Positions 52,803-64,000 of a DNA stretch of 64,000 nt are shown here, piece after piece (the first letter of the stretch is position 1; each line of letters opens with the position of its first letter). Position numbers and translations under genes: made by a program. Source of the stretch: Polyangium jinanense (GTDB lineage Bacteria > Myxococcota > Polyangia > Polyangiales > Polyangiaceae); contig NZ_JAGTJJ010000050.1 in assembly GCF_028435365.1 (NCBI RefSeq), positions 1 through 64,000 of the forward strand. The letters are read 5' to 3'. Below the pieces are notes generated by a model. The model ran no database searches. It was given only the letters and a program-made list of their open reading frames with translations, and had not been told where the DNA came from.

Positions 52803-53103
52803 CTGGGGCGTTGCCCCAGGCCCCACCAGGGGCTGTCCGCCCCTGGACCTGGACCAGCGCAAGCGCTGGACCCGGGGTCGATGAACTGCGCGATGCGCAG
52901 TTCATCGAACAGGCCGAGTAAAGACCACGAACGACGCTGCCGACCAAGACAGCGTCATTTCGATTGGCAACGCTGTTCCTGGTCTTGCCACCGGCTCGTG
53001 GAAGAACCGCGCATCGCGCGGTTCTTCCAACCCGAGTCCAGGGCTTGCCCTGGTTCGGGTCGAGGGGCGAACAGCCCCCGCGGGGTCCGGGGCAGCGCCC
53101 CGG
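52803..53103. repeat. Complete composite hairpin element (mirror-symmetric)
   Basis: About 300 bases with the order A-B-C-D-core-D'-C'-B'-A'. A: stem ctggggc, 52803-52819. B: stem ccaggggc, loop tgtcc, 52826-52846. C: stem ccagcgc, 52854-52869. D: 14-bp stem tcgatgaactgcgc, loop gat, 52878-52908. Core about 52909-52998. D': stem tggaagaaccgcgc, loop atc, 52999-53029. C': stem ccagggc, 53038-53053. B': stem ggggc, loop gaaca, 53064-53078. A': stem ccggggc, 53087-53103. Left and right arms are inverted relative to each other, and loops of B/B' and D/D' are reverse complements or near so. It lies between tolC and the kinase 3' end. A second copy starts the window. Confidence 0.9.
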
Positions 53104-53121
53104 CGCGGCGACTCCAAGAAC

Positions 53122-54939
53122 TTATCGGACCACGATCCAGAGCAGGATGAGCAGGAGCGCGACGAGGCCGCTCGCGCTGCCGACTGCGATGGCGAGTTGC
53201 GTGCGCGGCGGCGCGTTTTGCCAGAAGTTCGCGAGCGCTGCGAGGCCGCCGCCTGCGGGCGGGGGCGCATGCGTGGGCTGACCGGGACGCGCCATCCATG
53301 CGGGAGGCGCGCCGGGGCCCATCGGCAAGGGGCCCGTCGTGCCGGGGATGTTCACGGCCGGCAGGTTGTTCTGCGAGGTCATGAGCTGGCCCGGCATGGG
53401 CGGCGGGCGGAACATGCCCGGCGGCATCCCGGGCTGACCCATCATGCCGGGAGGCGGCGCCGCGTACACGCCGGATGCCGCCGACGGGGGCGCGCCGAAC
53501 CCGCCCGGGTTTGGAGGGCCAAACTGGCCCGGCGGCGGCAGGTTCTGCAGCTCGGGGAACTGGCTCGTGTCGAGCGGCGTCGTCTTCGCGTACTTGTTGC
53601 CCGGACCGAACATGCCTTGCGCGGCTGCGAGGTCTTCCGGCTTGACCGGCGCCGTCGGCGGATCGTCGAGGTTTGCCGACGGAATCGCGTACTGGTGTTG
53701 CCCGCGGCTCGGCTCGAGCATGCGCGTCTTCTCGCTGTCGGGCACGCGCTCGGGCAGTTCGGGTTTGACGTAGAACGTCGTGGGGGTGTCGCGCCGCTCG
53801 GCGGGCGCGTCGTCGTCGTCGGGCGCGTGGCCTGGGCTCGACGGGAGCGCGGGCGTGAGCTCGTCGAGCGGCGGCAGCACGTGGCCTTCGGGGAGCGGGA
53901 ACGCTTGCGTCGCCTCGCTGTTATGGATCGGACGAACCTCCGAGGGCGTCGGCGCGCCGCCGTGGAAAGGCCCTGCGTGCGAGGGCCGCGGTGGCTCGGG
54001 CGCGGCGGGTCGCTGGGGCTCGCTCATCCATGCGGAGAGGGAACGATCGCCGAAGGGCGCGAGATCGCGGCAGAGCTCGAGCACGCTGCCTTGTCGATCG
54101 TCGCGGTCGGGCGCGAGCGCGCGCATGATCGCCTTGCACACGGGCTGCGGCAGGTCGGGACGAAGGCGCGCGATGTCCGTCGGCGGGCCTGAGCAGAGCG
54201 CGAAGACGAGGTCGCCGATGGTGTCGGCGTCGTACGGCTTGCGGCCGGTCAAGCACTCGTAGAGCACGACGCCGAGCGAGTAGAGATCGCTGCGGCCATC
54301 GACGCCCGAAGGGTTCCGGAGCTGCTCCAGGCTCATGTAGTACGGCGTGCCGACCGTGGAGCCGGTGCGCGTGAGCGAGCCGCCGGGGACGGGCGCGTCG
54401 CTGGCGATCTTGACGATGCCGAAGTCGAGGAGCTTGACGTCGTAGACGCCGGGGCTCGGGCCCGGGCCGAGGTGAATGTTGTCGGGCTTGAGATCGCGGT
54501 GGACGATGCCGTGCGTATGTGCCTCGGCGAGGCACTCGCCGACCTGCAGCGCGACGTTCACCGTGAGCTCGAGCGGCAGCTGCCCTGCCTCGTGCAAGAG
54601 CTCGCGCAGGCTCTGGCCGGCGAGCAGCTCCATCACGAGGTACGGGCCCTCGGTCTGGCTCATGCCCATGTCGACGATCTTCACGGCGCGCGGGCTCTTC
54701 AAGAGGCTCGTCGCGCGCGCCTCTTGTTCGAGGCGCTGGTACGTCGTCGGATCGAGCAGGGACTTCAGGGCCAGGCGCTGGCCGGTGCGGACGTGCTCGA
54801 CCTCGTGGACGAGGCCGTTGCCGCCGCCTCCGATGAGCCGGAGGACGCGGTAGCGACCATCGACGATGGTACCGGGACGGAAGGCGGGAACGTCGGCCTG
54901 TACATCTGCCGGAGCTTGCTCGGGGCGAATGGGGGCCAT
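53122..54939 (-). CDS. Membrane Ser/Thr protein kinase (Pkn-type)
   Basis: 605 residues. Kinase domain about 30-310: glycine loop IGGGGNGLV, K59 (LALKSL), HRD with D149 (IVHRDLKPDN), DFG 172-174, activation segment GTPYYMSLEQLR (the APE position reads SLE). A Pro/Gly-rich, probably disordered region of about 270 residues follows, then a C-terminal membrane helix (LVALLLILLWIVV), so the kinase faces the cytoplasm from the inner membrane. Such eukaryotic-like kinases are numerous in myxobacteria and act in development and stress signalling. Divergent from ccmC across 130 bases. Its 3' end abuts the composite hairpin element. Confidence 0.92.
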   Translation of the reverse strand: MAPIRPEQAPADVQADVPAFRPGTIVDGRYRVLRLIGGGGNGLVHEVEHVRTGQRLALKSLLDPTTYQRLEQEARATSLLKSPRAVKIVDMGMSQTEGPYLVMELLAGQSLRELLHEAGQLPLELTVNVALQVGECLAEAHTHGIVHRDLKPDNIHLGPGPSPGVYDVKLLDFGIVKIASDAPVPGGSLTRTGSTVGTPYYMSLEQLRNPSGVDGRSDLYSLGVVLYECLTGRKPYDADTIGDLVFALCSGPPTDIARLRPDLPQPVCKAIMRALAPDRDDRQGSVLELCRDLAPFGDRSLSAWMSEPQRPAAPEPPRPSHAGPFHGGAPTPSEVRPIHNSEATQAFPLPEGHVLPPLDELTPALPSSPGHAPDDDDAPAERRDTPTTFYVKPELPERVPDSEKTRMLEPSRGQHQYAIPSANLDDPPTAPVKPEDLAAAQGMFGPGNKYAKTTPLDTSQFPELQNLPPPGQFGPPNPGGFGAPPSAASGVYAAPPPGMMGQPGMPPGMFRPPPMPGQLMTSQNNLPAVNIPGTTGPLPMGPGAPPAWMARPGQPTHAPPPAGGGLAALANFWQNAPPRTQLAIAVGSASGLVALLLILLWIVVR

Positions 54940-55069
54940 GGGGATAGCGGCTCGGACGCGAGTCTAGATCAGCTCGTCGCCGAGGGATACTTTCCAGGAG
55001 GGGGAGGAGCGACGCGGCGGCTTGGGTCCTTGAACACCCACGACCTTGGCACTACCGTGGCCGCTCACC

Positions 55070-55825
55070 ATGGCGACGAGCGAGGCTCTGGCAGCCGCAA
55101 CGAAAGTCGAGACGGCAGGCTCCCGCTCCCGCGGGGACGTTGTCTTCTACACGGTGCTCGCTCTCTGCGCCGCGGCGTTCCTGATCACGATCCACGTGAT
55201 CTTCTTCAAGGCGCCCGTCGAGTCGACGATGGGCATCGTCCAGAAGATCTTCTACTTCCACGTGCCCATCGCGTACTCGATGTACGTCGGGGCCGCGGTG
55301 TGTTTCGTGGGTTCGGCGGGCTACCTCGCGCGCGGCACGCGCGGCTGGGACGCACTCGCGCGCGCAGGCGCGGAGTGCTCCGTGGCGATGGGCGTGCTCG
55401 TGCTCGTGACCGGGGCGCTCTGGGGCGCGAAGGCGTGGGGCGTGTACTGGACCTGGGATCCGCGGCTCACGACGGCGCTGCTCTCGGTGCTGATTTACGT
55501 GGCGTACGTGGTCCTCCGGGCGTTCGCGGGTGACGGGGACTCGGAGCGGAAGTTCGCGGCGGCGCTCGGGGTGCTTGGCGCGGCAAACCTGCCGATCATC
55601 CACTACTCGGTGCAGAAGTGGGGCGGCAACCACCCGAAGGTGATCTCGTCGGGCGGCGGCGGGCTCAAGCACCCGGACATGAAGCTCGCGCTCATGCTCG
55701 GGTTCTTGACGTTCACGCTGCTCGCGGTGGTGTTGATTTGGACCCGCGTGCGGATCGAGCTCGCGGCGGCGCGGCTGAGTGAGGCCGAGGAAGAAGCGCT
55801 CGAGCTCGGCGTGGGCGAGGAGTAG
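55070..55825 (+). CDS. ccmC: Cytochrome c biogenesis protein CcmC
   Basis: 251-residue six-helix inner-membrane protein. The tryptophan-rich heme-handling motif WGAKAWGVYWTWDPRLT (118-134) is intact, and the two histidines expected to hold heme are present: H64 in FYFHVPIAYS and H178 in LPIIHYSV. CcmC loads heme onto CcmE during cytochrome c maturation (System I). The ATG at 55070 is preferred over the in-frame TTG at 55046, which only extends the N-terminus. The ccmD-like gene follows after 6 bases. The rest of the ccm set is not here. Confidence 0.93.
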   Translation: MATSEALAAATKVETAGSRSRGDVVFYTVLALCAAAFLITIHVIFFKAPVESTMGIVQKIFYFHVPIAYSMYVGAAVCFVGSAGYLARGTRGWDALARAGAECSVAMGVLVLVTGALWGAKAWGVYWTWDPRLTTALLSVLIYVAYVVLRAFAGDGDSERKFAAALGVLGAANLPIIHYSVQKWGGNHPKVISSGGGGLKHPDMKLALMLGFLTFTLLAVVLIWTRVRIELAAARLSEAEEEALELGVGEE

Positions 55826-55831
55826 ACGACG

Positions 55832-56098
55832 ATGTCGGCGGATCAAGCAGCACAGCAAGCGCCCGGCGCGGCAGGGCAGGGGACGGCCGACGATCGCTCG
55901 ACGACGTTCCGCGCGGTCGAGGGCGGCAACCAGATGCAGAGCGGCGAGAAGCTGCTCGTCGAGGCGTACGCGTTCATCTGGATCGTGGTCCTCGTGTTCG
56001 TCGCGTCGATGTTCCGGCGGCAGCGTCGGCTCGACCGGCGGGTCGAGACGCTGGAGGCGGCGCTCCAGAAGGCGCGTGCGAAGAGCGGGGGCGACTGA
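55832..56098 (+). CDS. CcmD-like small membrane protein
   Basis: 88 residues. Polar N-terminal 40 residues, one helix (LLVEAYAFIWIVVLVFVASMF), then RRQRR and a short coiled coil (DRRVETLEAALQKARA). Size, single helix followed by a basic C-terminal helix, and position directly after ccmC match CcmD, which stabilises the CcmC-CcmE heme complex. Sequence divergence of this family is normal. Followed one base later by another small membrane gene. Confidence 0.78.
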   Translation: MSADQAAQQAPGAAGQGTADDRSTTFRAVEGGNQMQSGEKLLVEAYAFIWIVVLVFVASMFRRQRRLDRRVETLEAALQKARAKSGGD

Positions 56099-56099
56099 C

Positions 56100-56243
56100 G
56101 TGCCGGACTTCGGTCAGATCACGCCCCAGCACGTGATCTACATCCCGAGCGTTCTTCTCCTCGGGCTCGTGGTCGGATACACCCTGGGCGCGCGCGCCGT
56201 GCGCGCAGAGCTCGAGAAGCGCAAGCGCAGGATGAAGGAGTAG
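56100..56243 (+). CDS. 47-residue single-helix membrane protein
   Basis: GTG start one base after the ccmD-like stop. 47 residues: one helix (HVIYIPSVLLLGLVVGYTLGARA) followed by a basic helix (LEKRKRRMKE). It is in the same operon and frame bias as its neighbours, so it is probably real although short. A second CcmD-like or accessory heme-delivery subunit is possible. Followed by acyl-CoA dehydrogenase after 6 bases. Confidence 0.65.
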   Translation: MPDFGQITPQHVIYIPSVLLLGLVVGYTLGARAVRAELEKRKRRMKE

Positions 56244-56249
56244 GAGCCT

Positions 56250-57392
56250 GTGGTGGATTTCTCGCTGTCCGAAGAGCACAAGGGTCTCATCGAGACCGCC
56301 CGCCGCTTCACGAAGGAGCGGATCATCCCGATCGCGGCCGCGTGTGATCACGAGTCCCGCTTCCCGATGGAGGTGTTCCGCGAGGCGTGGGAGATCGGCC
56401 TCGTCAACCCGACGGTCCCGGCCGAGTACGGCGGGTCGGGCATGGGCGAGCTCGAGAACGCGATCATCACGGAGGAGCTCGCGTACGGGTGCACGGGCAT
56501 CCAGACGAGCCTGCTCGCGAACGGCCTCGCGCTGACGCCGATCAAGCTCGGCGGGAGCGAGGAGCAGAAGAAGAAGTATCTCGGCCTGCTGACGAGCGAG
56601 CCGGTGATGGCGAGCTACGCGACGAGCGAGCCCGACGCAGGCAGCGACGTGGCCGGCATCAAGACGCGCTTCGCGCAGCACGGCGACGACTACGTGCTGA
56701 ACGGGCAGAAGTGCTGGATCACGAACGCGAGTTACGCGCGGTTCTACGTGATCTTCGCGACGAGCAATCCCGACCTCCGGCACAAGGGCATCGCGGCGTT
56801 CATCGTCGATCGCGACACGCCGGGGCTCCGCGTGGGCAAGAAGGAGGACAAACTCGGGCAACGCGCGAGCGACACGGCGCAGATCTTCCTCGAGGACGTG
56901 GTCGTGCCGAAGGCGAACCTGCTCGCGCCCGAGGGCAAGGGCTTCAAGCTCGCGATGGAGACGTTCAACCAGACGCGTCCCGACATCGGCGCGGGCGCGA
57001 CGGGCCTGATGCGTCGTTGCCTCGACGAGTGCGTGGCGTACGCGAAGGAGCGCAAGACCTTCGGGACGCCGATCGCGAACCACCAGCTCGTGCAGTGGAT
57101 GATCGCGGAGATGGCCATCCGCGTGGAGGCGACGCGGCTCCTCTACCAGAAGGCCGCGTGGAACCTCGATCACGGCGTGCGCGATCCGATCGTCTCGAGC
57201 TTCGCCAAGGCCTACGGCGCGGACAGCGCGATGCAGACGGCCGTCGACGCCGTGCAGGTCTTCGGCGGCAATGGGTACGTGAAGGAGTACCCCGTCGAGA
57301 AGCTCATGCGCGACGCGAAGGTCCTGCAGATTTACGAGGGCACGAGCCAGATCCAACGGATCGTGATCGCGAAGCAGCTCTTCGGGGGCTAG
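56250..57392 (+). CDS. Acyl-CoA dehydrogenase
   Basis: 380-residue FAD-dependent enzyme introducing the alpha-beta double bond of acyl-CoA, passing electrons to ETF. Family features: N-terminal helical domain (SEEHKGLIETARRFTKERI), FAD contact region SYATSEPDAGSD and CWITNASYA, and the C-terminal QIYEGTSQIQRIVIA with catalytic base candidate E363. The GTG start is supported by GGAGTAGGAG just upstream. It is 6 bases after the small membrane gene, so it shares the ccmC transcript, an odd functional pairing. Chain-length preference cannot be read. Confidence 0.94.
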   Translation: MVDFSLSEEHKGLIETARRFTKERIIPIAAACDHESRFPMEVFREAWEIGLVNPTVPAEYGGSGMGELENAIITEELAYGCTGIQTSLLANGLALTPIKLGGSEEQKKKYLGLLTSEPVMASYATSEPDAGSDVAGIKTRFAQHGDDYVLNGQKCWITNASYARFYVIFATSNPDLRHKGIAAFIVDRDTPGLRVGKKEDKLGQRASDTAQIFLEDVVVPKANLLAPEGKGFKLAMETFNQTRPDIGAGATGLMRRCLDECVAYAKERKTFGTPIANHQLVQWMIAEMAIRVEATRLLYQKAAWNLDHGVRDPIVSSFAKAYGADSAMQTAVDAVQVFGGNGYVKEYPVEKLMRDAKVLQIYEGTSQIQRIVIAKQLFGG

Positions 57393-57495
57393 CCCCCACA
57401 TCCCCGCCTTTTCCTCCCGCCCCCTCTACACGCGCGCGCCGACCGTTGATATCAACGAAGGCTCGGAAATTTCCTTTCGCGGGAGGAATGGCTTC

Positions 57496-59103
57496 ATGCG
57501 GACACGTCGCGCGCACCTCAATACCCCCAAGGCGTCCACGGGCGCCGGTAAGCTCCTCGGCACGGGCACCGTGCTCGCCTCGTTCGTCTGTGCAGGCGCC
57601 CTCGTGGCGCTCGTGTCGGCGTGCGGGGACGGGAGCAGCAACGGCTCGGGGGGCTCGGGCGGCCAGGGCGGCGCAGGCGCGACGGGCGGCCAGGGCGGCG
57701 ACGGGCTCCAAGACTTCGTGACGAGCGCGTCGAGCAGCTCGTCGTCGAGCTCCTCTGGGGCCGGCGGGCAGGACGCCGGGCCGACGTGCGACCCGCCGAA
57801 CCCCGCGGGCGGCACGTCCGTGTTCGCCGCCGCCTACGGGGATTCGCAGACCCAGAGCGGCGTGTCCGTCTCGACCGACAAGATGGGCAACATCCTCCTC
57901 GCCGGCGCCTTCCAGGGCGCGATGAACCTCGGCGGGACCATGCTCACGAGCGGCGGCAAGGAGGACGCGTTCATCGCGAAGTTCTCCCCGAACGGCCAGG
58001 TGCTCTGGGCGAAGCGCTTCGGCGACGCGCAGAACCAGAGCGCGACGGGCATCGGCGCCGACGCCGAGGGCAACGTCTACGTGACGGGCATCTTCATCGG
58101 CACCGTCAATTTCGGCGGCCAGAACCTCACGAGCGATACGAACTTCTTCCAGGACGTCTTCCTCGTGAAGTTCGCGCCCGACGGCACCCACCAGTGGAGC
58201 AAGAAGTTCGGCGATTCGAACATCCAGTACGCGCGCGCGCTCGCGGTCGACGGCATCGGCAACGTCGTCATCTCGGGCTACTTCCAGCAGCAGGTCGACT
58301 TCGGCGGCGGTGTCCTCACCGCGTCGGGATCGGCCTTCGACGTGTTCCTCGCCAAGTTCAACGCCACGGGGCAACACCTCTGGAGCCGGACGTACGGCAA
58401 CGAGGCGGATCAGTCGGCGAAGAGCCTCGCCGTCGACGGCTCGGGCAACGTGTACGTCGCGGGCGAGGCGTCGGGCTCGATCGATTTCGGCACAGGGCCG
58501 CTCACGGCCGCGGGCAACCCGAGCGCGTTCGTCGCGAAGCTCGATTCGCAAGGCGCGCCGATCTGGGCGAAGATCAGCGCGGGCGCGGGCAAGGCTTCGG
58601 CGAACGCGGTCGCGGTGTCGCCCACGGGCGCGGTGGCCGTGGCCGGGCAGTTCCAGGGCACGTTCGATCTCGGCGGCAAGCCCATGACGAACCCCGACCT
58701 CGACGACGCGTTCGTCTCGGTGCTCACCGCGGGCGGCGCGCAGACGTACACGCTCAGGTTCGGCGACGAGACGTTCCAGCGCGCCGACGGCGTGGCGTTC
58801 GCGCCGAACGGGGACCTGCTTCTGGCGGGCGCGTTCACGGGTTCGATCGATCTTGGCGGCGGGGCCATTCCGAGCGCGGAAGGGTTCGACATGTTCCTCG
58901 GCCGCTTCGCCGCGAAGGACGGCTGCCTCGAGTGGGGCCGCGGCTACGGCGGGCCGCTCGTGCAGTCGCCGCAGTCGCTCGTCTTCGATCCGGCGTCCGG
59001 CAACGTGGTGCTCACGGGCAGCTTCGGCGGCACGGTCGACTTTGGCCTTGGCCCGGTGTCCGCGGCCGGTGACGACGCTTTCCTCTTCGCTGTCAAGCCC
59101 TGA
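57496..59103 (+). CDS. Lipoprotein with propeller-like (SBBP-type) repeats
   Basis: 535 residues. Lipoprotein signal ends at C43 (VALVSAC), followed by a Gly/Ser/Gln linker and a run of about twelve Ser (TSASSSSSSSSSGAGG), a typical myxobacterial surface-lipoprotein leader. The rest is repeats of about 50 residues with DAFIAKFSPNGQVLWAKRFG, VFLVKFAPDGTHQWSKKFG and VFLAKFNATGQHLWSRTYG as markers, the SBBP/beta-propeller type. Surface binding or scaffold protein. ATG supported by GGGAGG 9 bases upstream. A weak hairpin around 59118-59140 follows the stop. Confidence 0.85.
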   Translation: MRTRRAHLNTPKASTGAGKLLGTGTVLASFVCAGALVALVSACGDGSSNGSGGSGGQGGAGATGGQGGDGLQDFVTSASSSSSSSSSGAGGQDAGPTCDPPNPAGGTSVFAAAYGDSQTQSGVSVSTDKMGNILLAGAFQGAMNLGGTMLTSGGKEDAFIAKFSPNGQVLWAKRFGDAQNQSATGIGADAEGNVYVTGIFIGTVNFGGQNLTSDTNFFQDVFLVKFAPDGTHQWSKKFGDSNIQYARALAVDGIGNVVISGYFQQQVDFGGGVLTASGSAFDVFLAKFNATGQHLWSRTYGNEADQSAKSLAVDGSGNVYVAGEASGSIDFGTGPLTAAGNPSAFVAKLDSQGAPIWAKISAGAGKASANAVAVSPTGAVAVAGQFQGTFDLGGKPMTNPDLDDAFVSVLTAGGAQTYTLRFGDETFQRADGVAFAPNGDLLLAGAFTGSIDLGGGAIPSAEGFDMFLGRFAAKDGCLEWGRGYGGPLVQSPQSLVFDPASGNVVLTGSFGGTVDFGLGPVSAAGDDAFLFAVKP

Positions 59104-59373
59104 AACGAGGGTTACACCCGCCCCGGGGCTGATTTCCGGGGTGCGTTCGTGTGACACGTCGCGGCAACGAAGCCGCCGCCAACCGTCCAACACGTGCGAC
59201 GCGATGAGCCCTGGGCAGAGAGGGCAGGTTGCGGGCGCGCCGGGGGCTTCTCCGGGGCTTGTGGTGCGGCGAGCGCTCTGAGATCCTGATCGACAATGCA
59301 CGCCTACGTCGAATCTTCGACGGGAAGGCGCGTGTGGAACGGGTGCACGTCGGTGCGCCTCTCGGAGCTACCC

Positions 59374-64000
<4,627 letters not shown>

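Noticed and set aside
52881..53150. Possible phage or integron attachment site in the hairpin element
   Set aside because: No integrase, tRNA or direct-repeat pair next to it; the arrangement of many hairpins with inverted symmetry is not that of a known att site.

Overview
The window is high-GC DNA with a strongly biased third codon position. It is almost certainly from a myxobacterium, most likely order Polyangiales (Sorangium/Polyangium-like). The signs are lipoproteins whose mature N-termini are Gly/Ser-rich linkers, two proteins with MYXO-CTERM-type tails (Gly/Cys motif, one membrane helix, Arg cluster), Cys-rich repeat lipoproteins, MopE-type CDGxDNDCDG repeats, a Pkn-type Ser/Thr kinase and an NtrC-type activator. 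I saw no rRNA, tRNA, CRISPR array, IS element or phage gene. About 40 protein genes are supported, many joined by 4-base start/stop overlaps.

Layout. 1-240 is a palindrome-rich element cut by the window edge. 358-6081: a divergent membrane pyrophosphatase and a SWIM-SNF2 helicase. 6149-11884: two divergent modules, each one TolQ/ExbB/MotA-type protein plus two TolR/ExbD-type proteins (the gene content of the myxobacterial AglRQS motor), around a 768-base gene-free region; the right module adds a membrane-anchored protein of unknown function. 11896-15169: a coupled trio of glycerate kinase, secreted beta-rich protein and HD phosphohydrolase. 15452-21688: an XPB-N-like protein without ATPase, a coupled pair of cation/proton antiporters and a zinc-ribbon membrane protein. 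21760-24779: a coupled pair of M16 proteins, one catalytic and one zinc-site-degenerate lipoprotein. 24841-26914: a small lipoprotein and a DUF6600-like protein with an Ser-Arg-Pro tail. 27152-30428: an OmpA/TSP3 protein and a TMTC-like protein. 30433-33909: a very large Npt1-like/HEAT/cyclic-nucleotide-binding protein. 34089-38016: menB and secreted proteins. 38092-42939: a propeller-BRCT-pentapeptide protein, a small HTH/zinc-ribbon regulator and a hydrolase lipoprotein. 42940-46269: two Cys-rich paralogous lipoproteins and a PEGA/TPR protein. 46469-52793: a five-gene envelope operon (duplicated-domain protein, AMIN-like protein, LptD/OstA-like protein, NtrC-type activator, TolC-type protein). 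52803-53103: a complete copy of the palindromic element. 53122-57392: a Ser/Thr kinase divergent from ccmC, a ccmD-like gene, a 47-codon membrane gene and an acyl-CoA dehydrogenase. 57496-64000: a propeller-repeat lipoprotein and the start of a very long VWA/MopE-repeat surface protein that runs off the end.

The overall theme is the cell envelope: proton-driven motors and antiporters, export proteins, surface lipoproteins and sorting-tagged exoproteins. The most unusual signals are the mirror-symmetric array of hairpins (whole at 52803-53103, partial at 1-228), in which stems change but pairing is kept; the twin motor modules; the BRCT/pentapeptide protein; and the pyrophosphatase with several altered signature residues.
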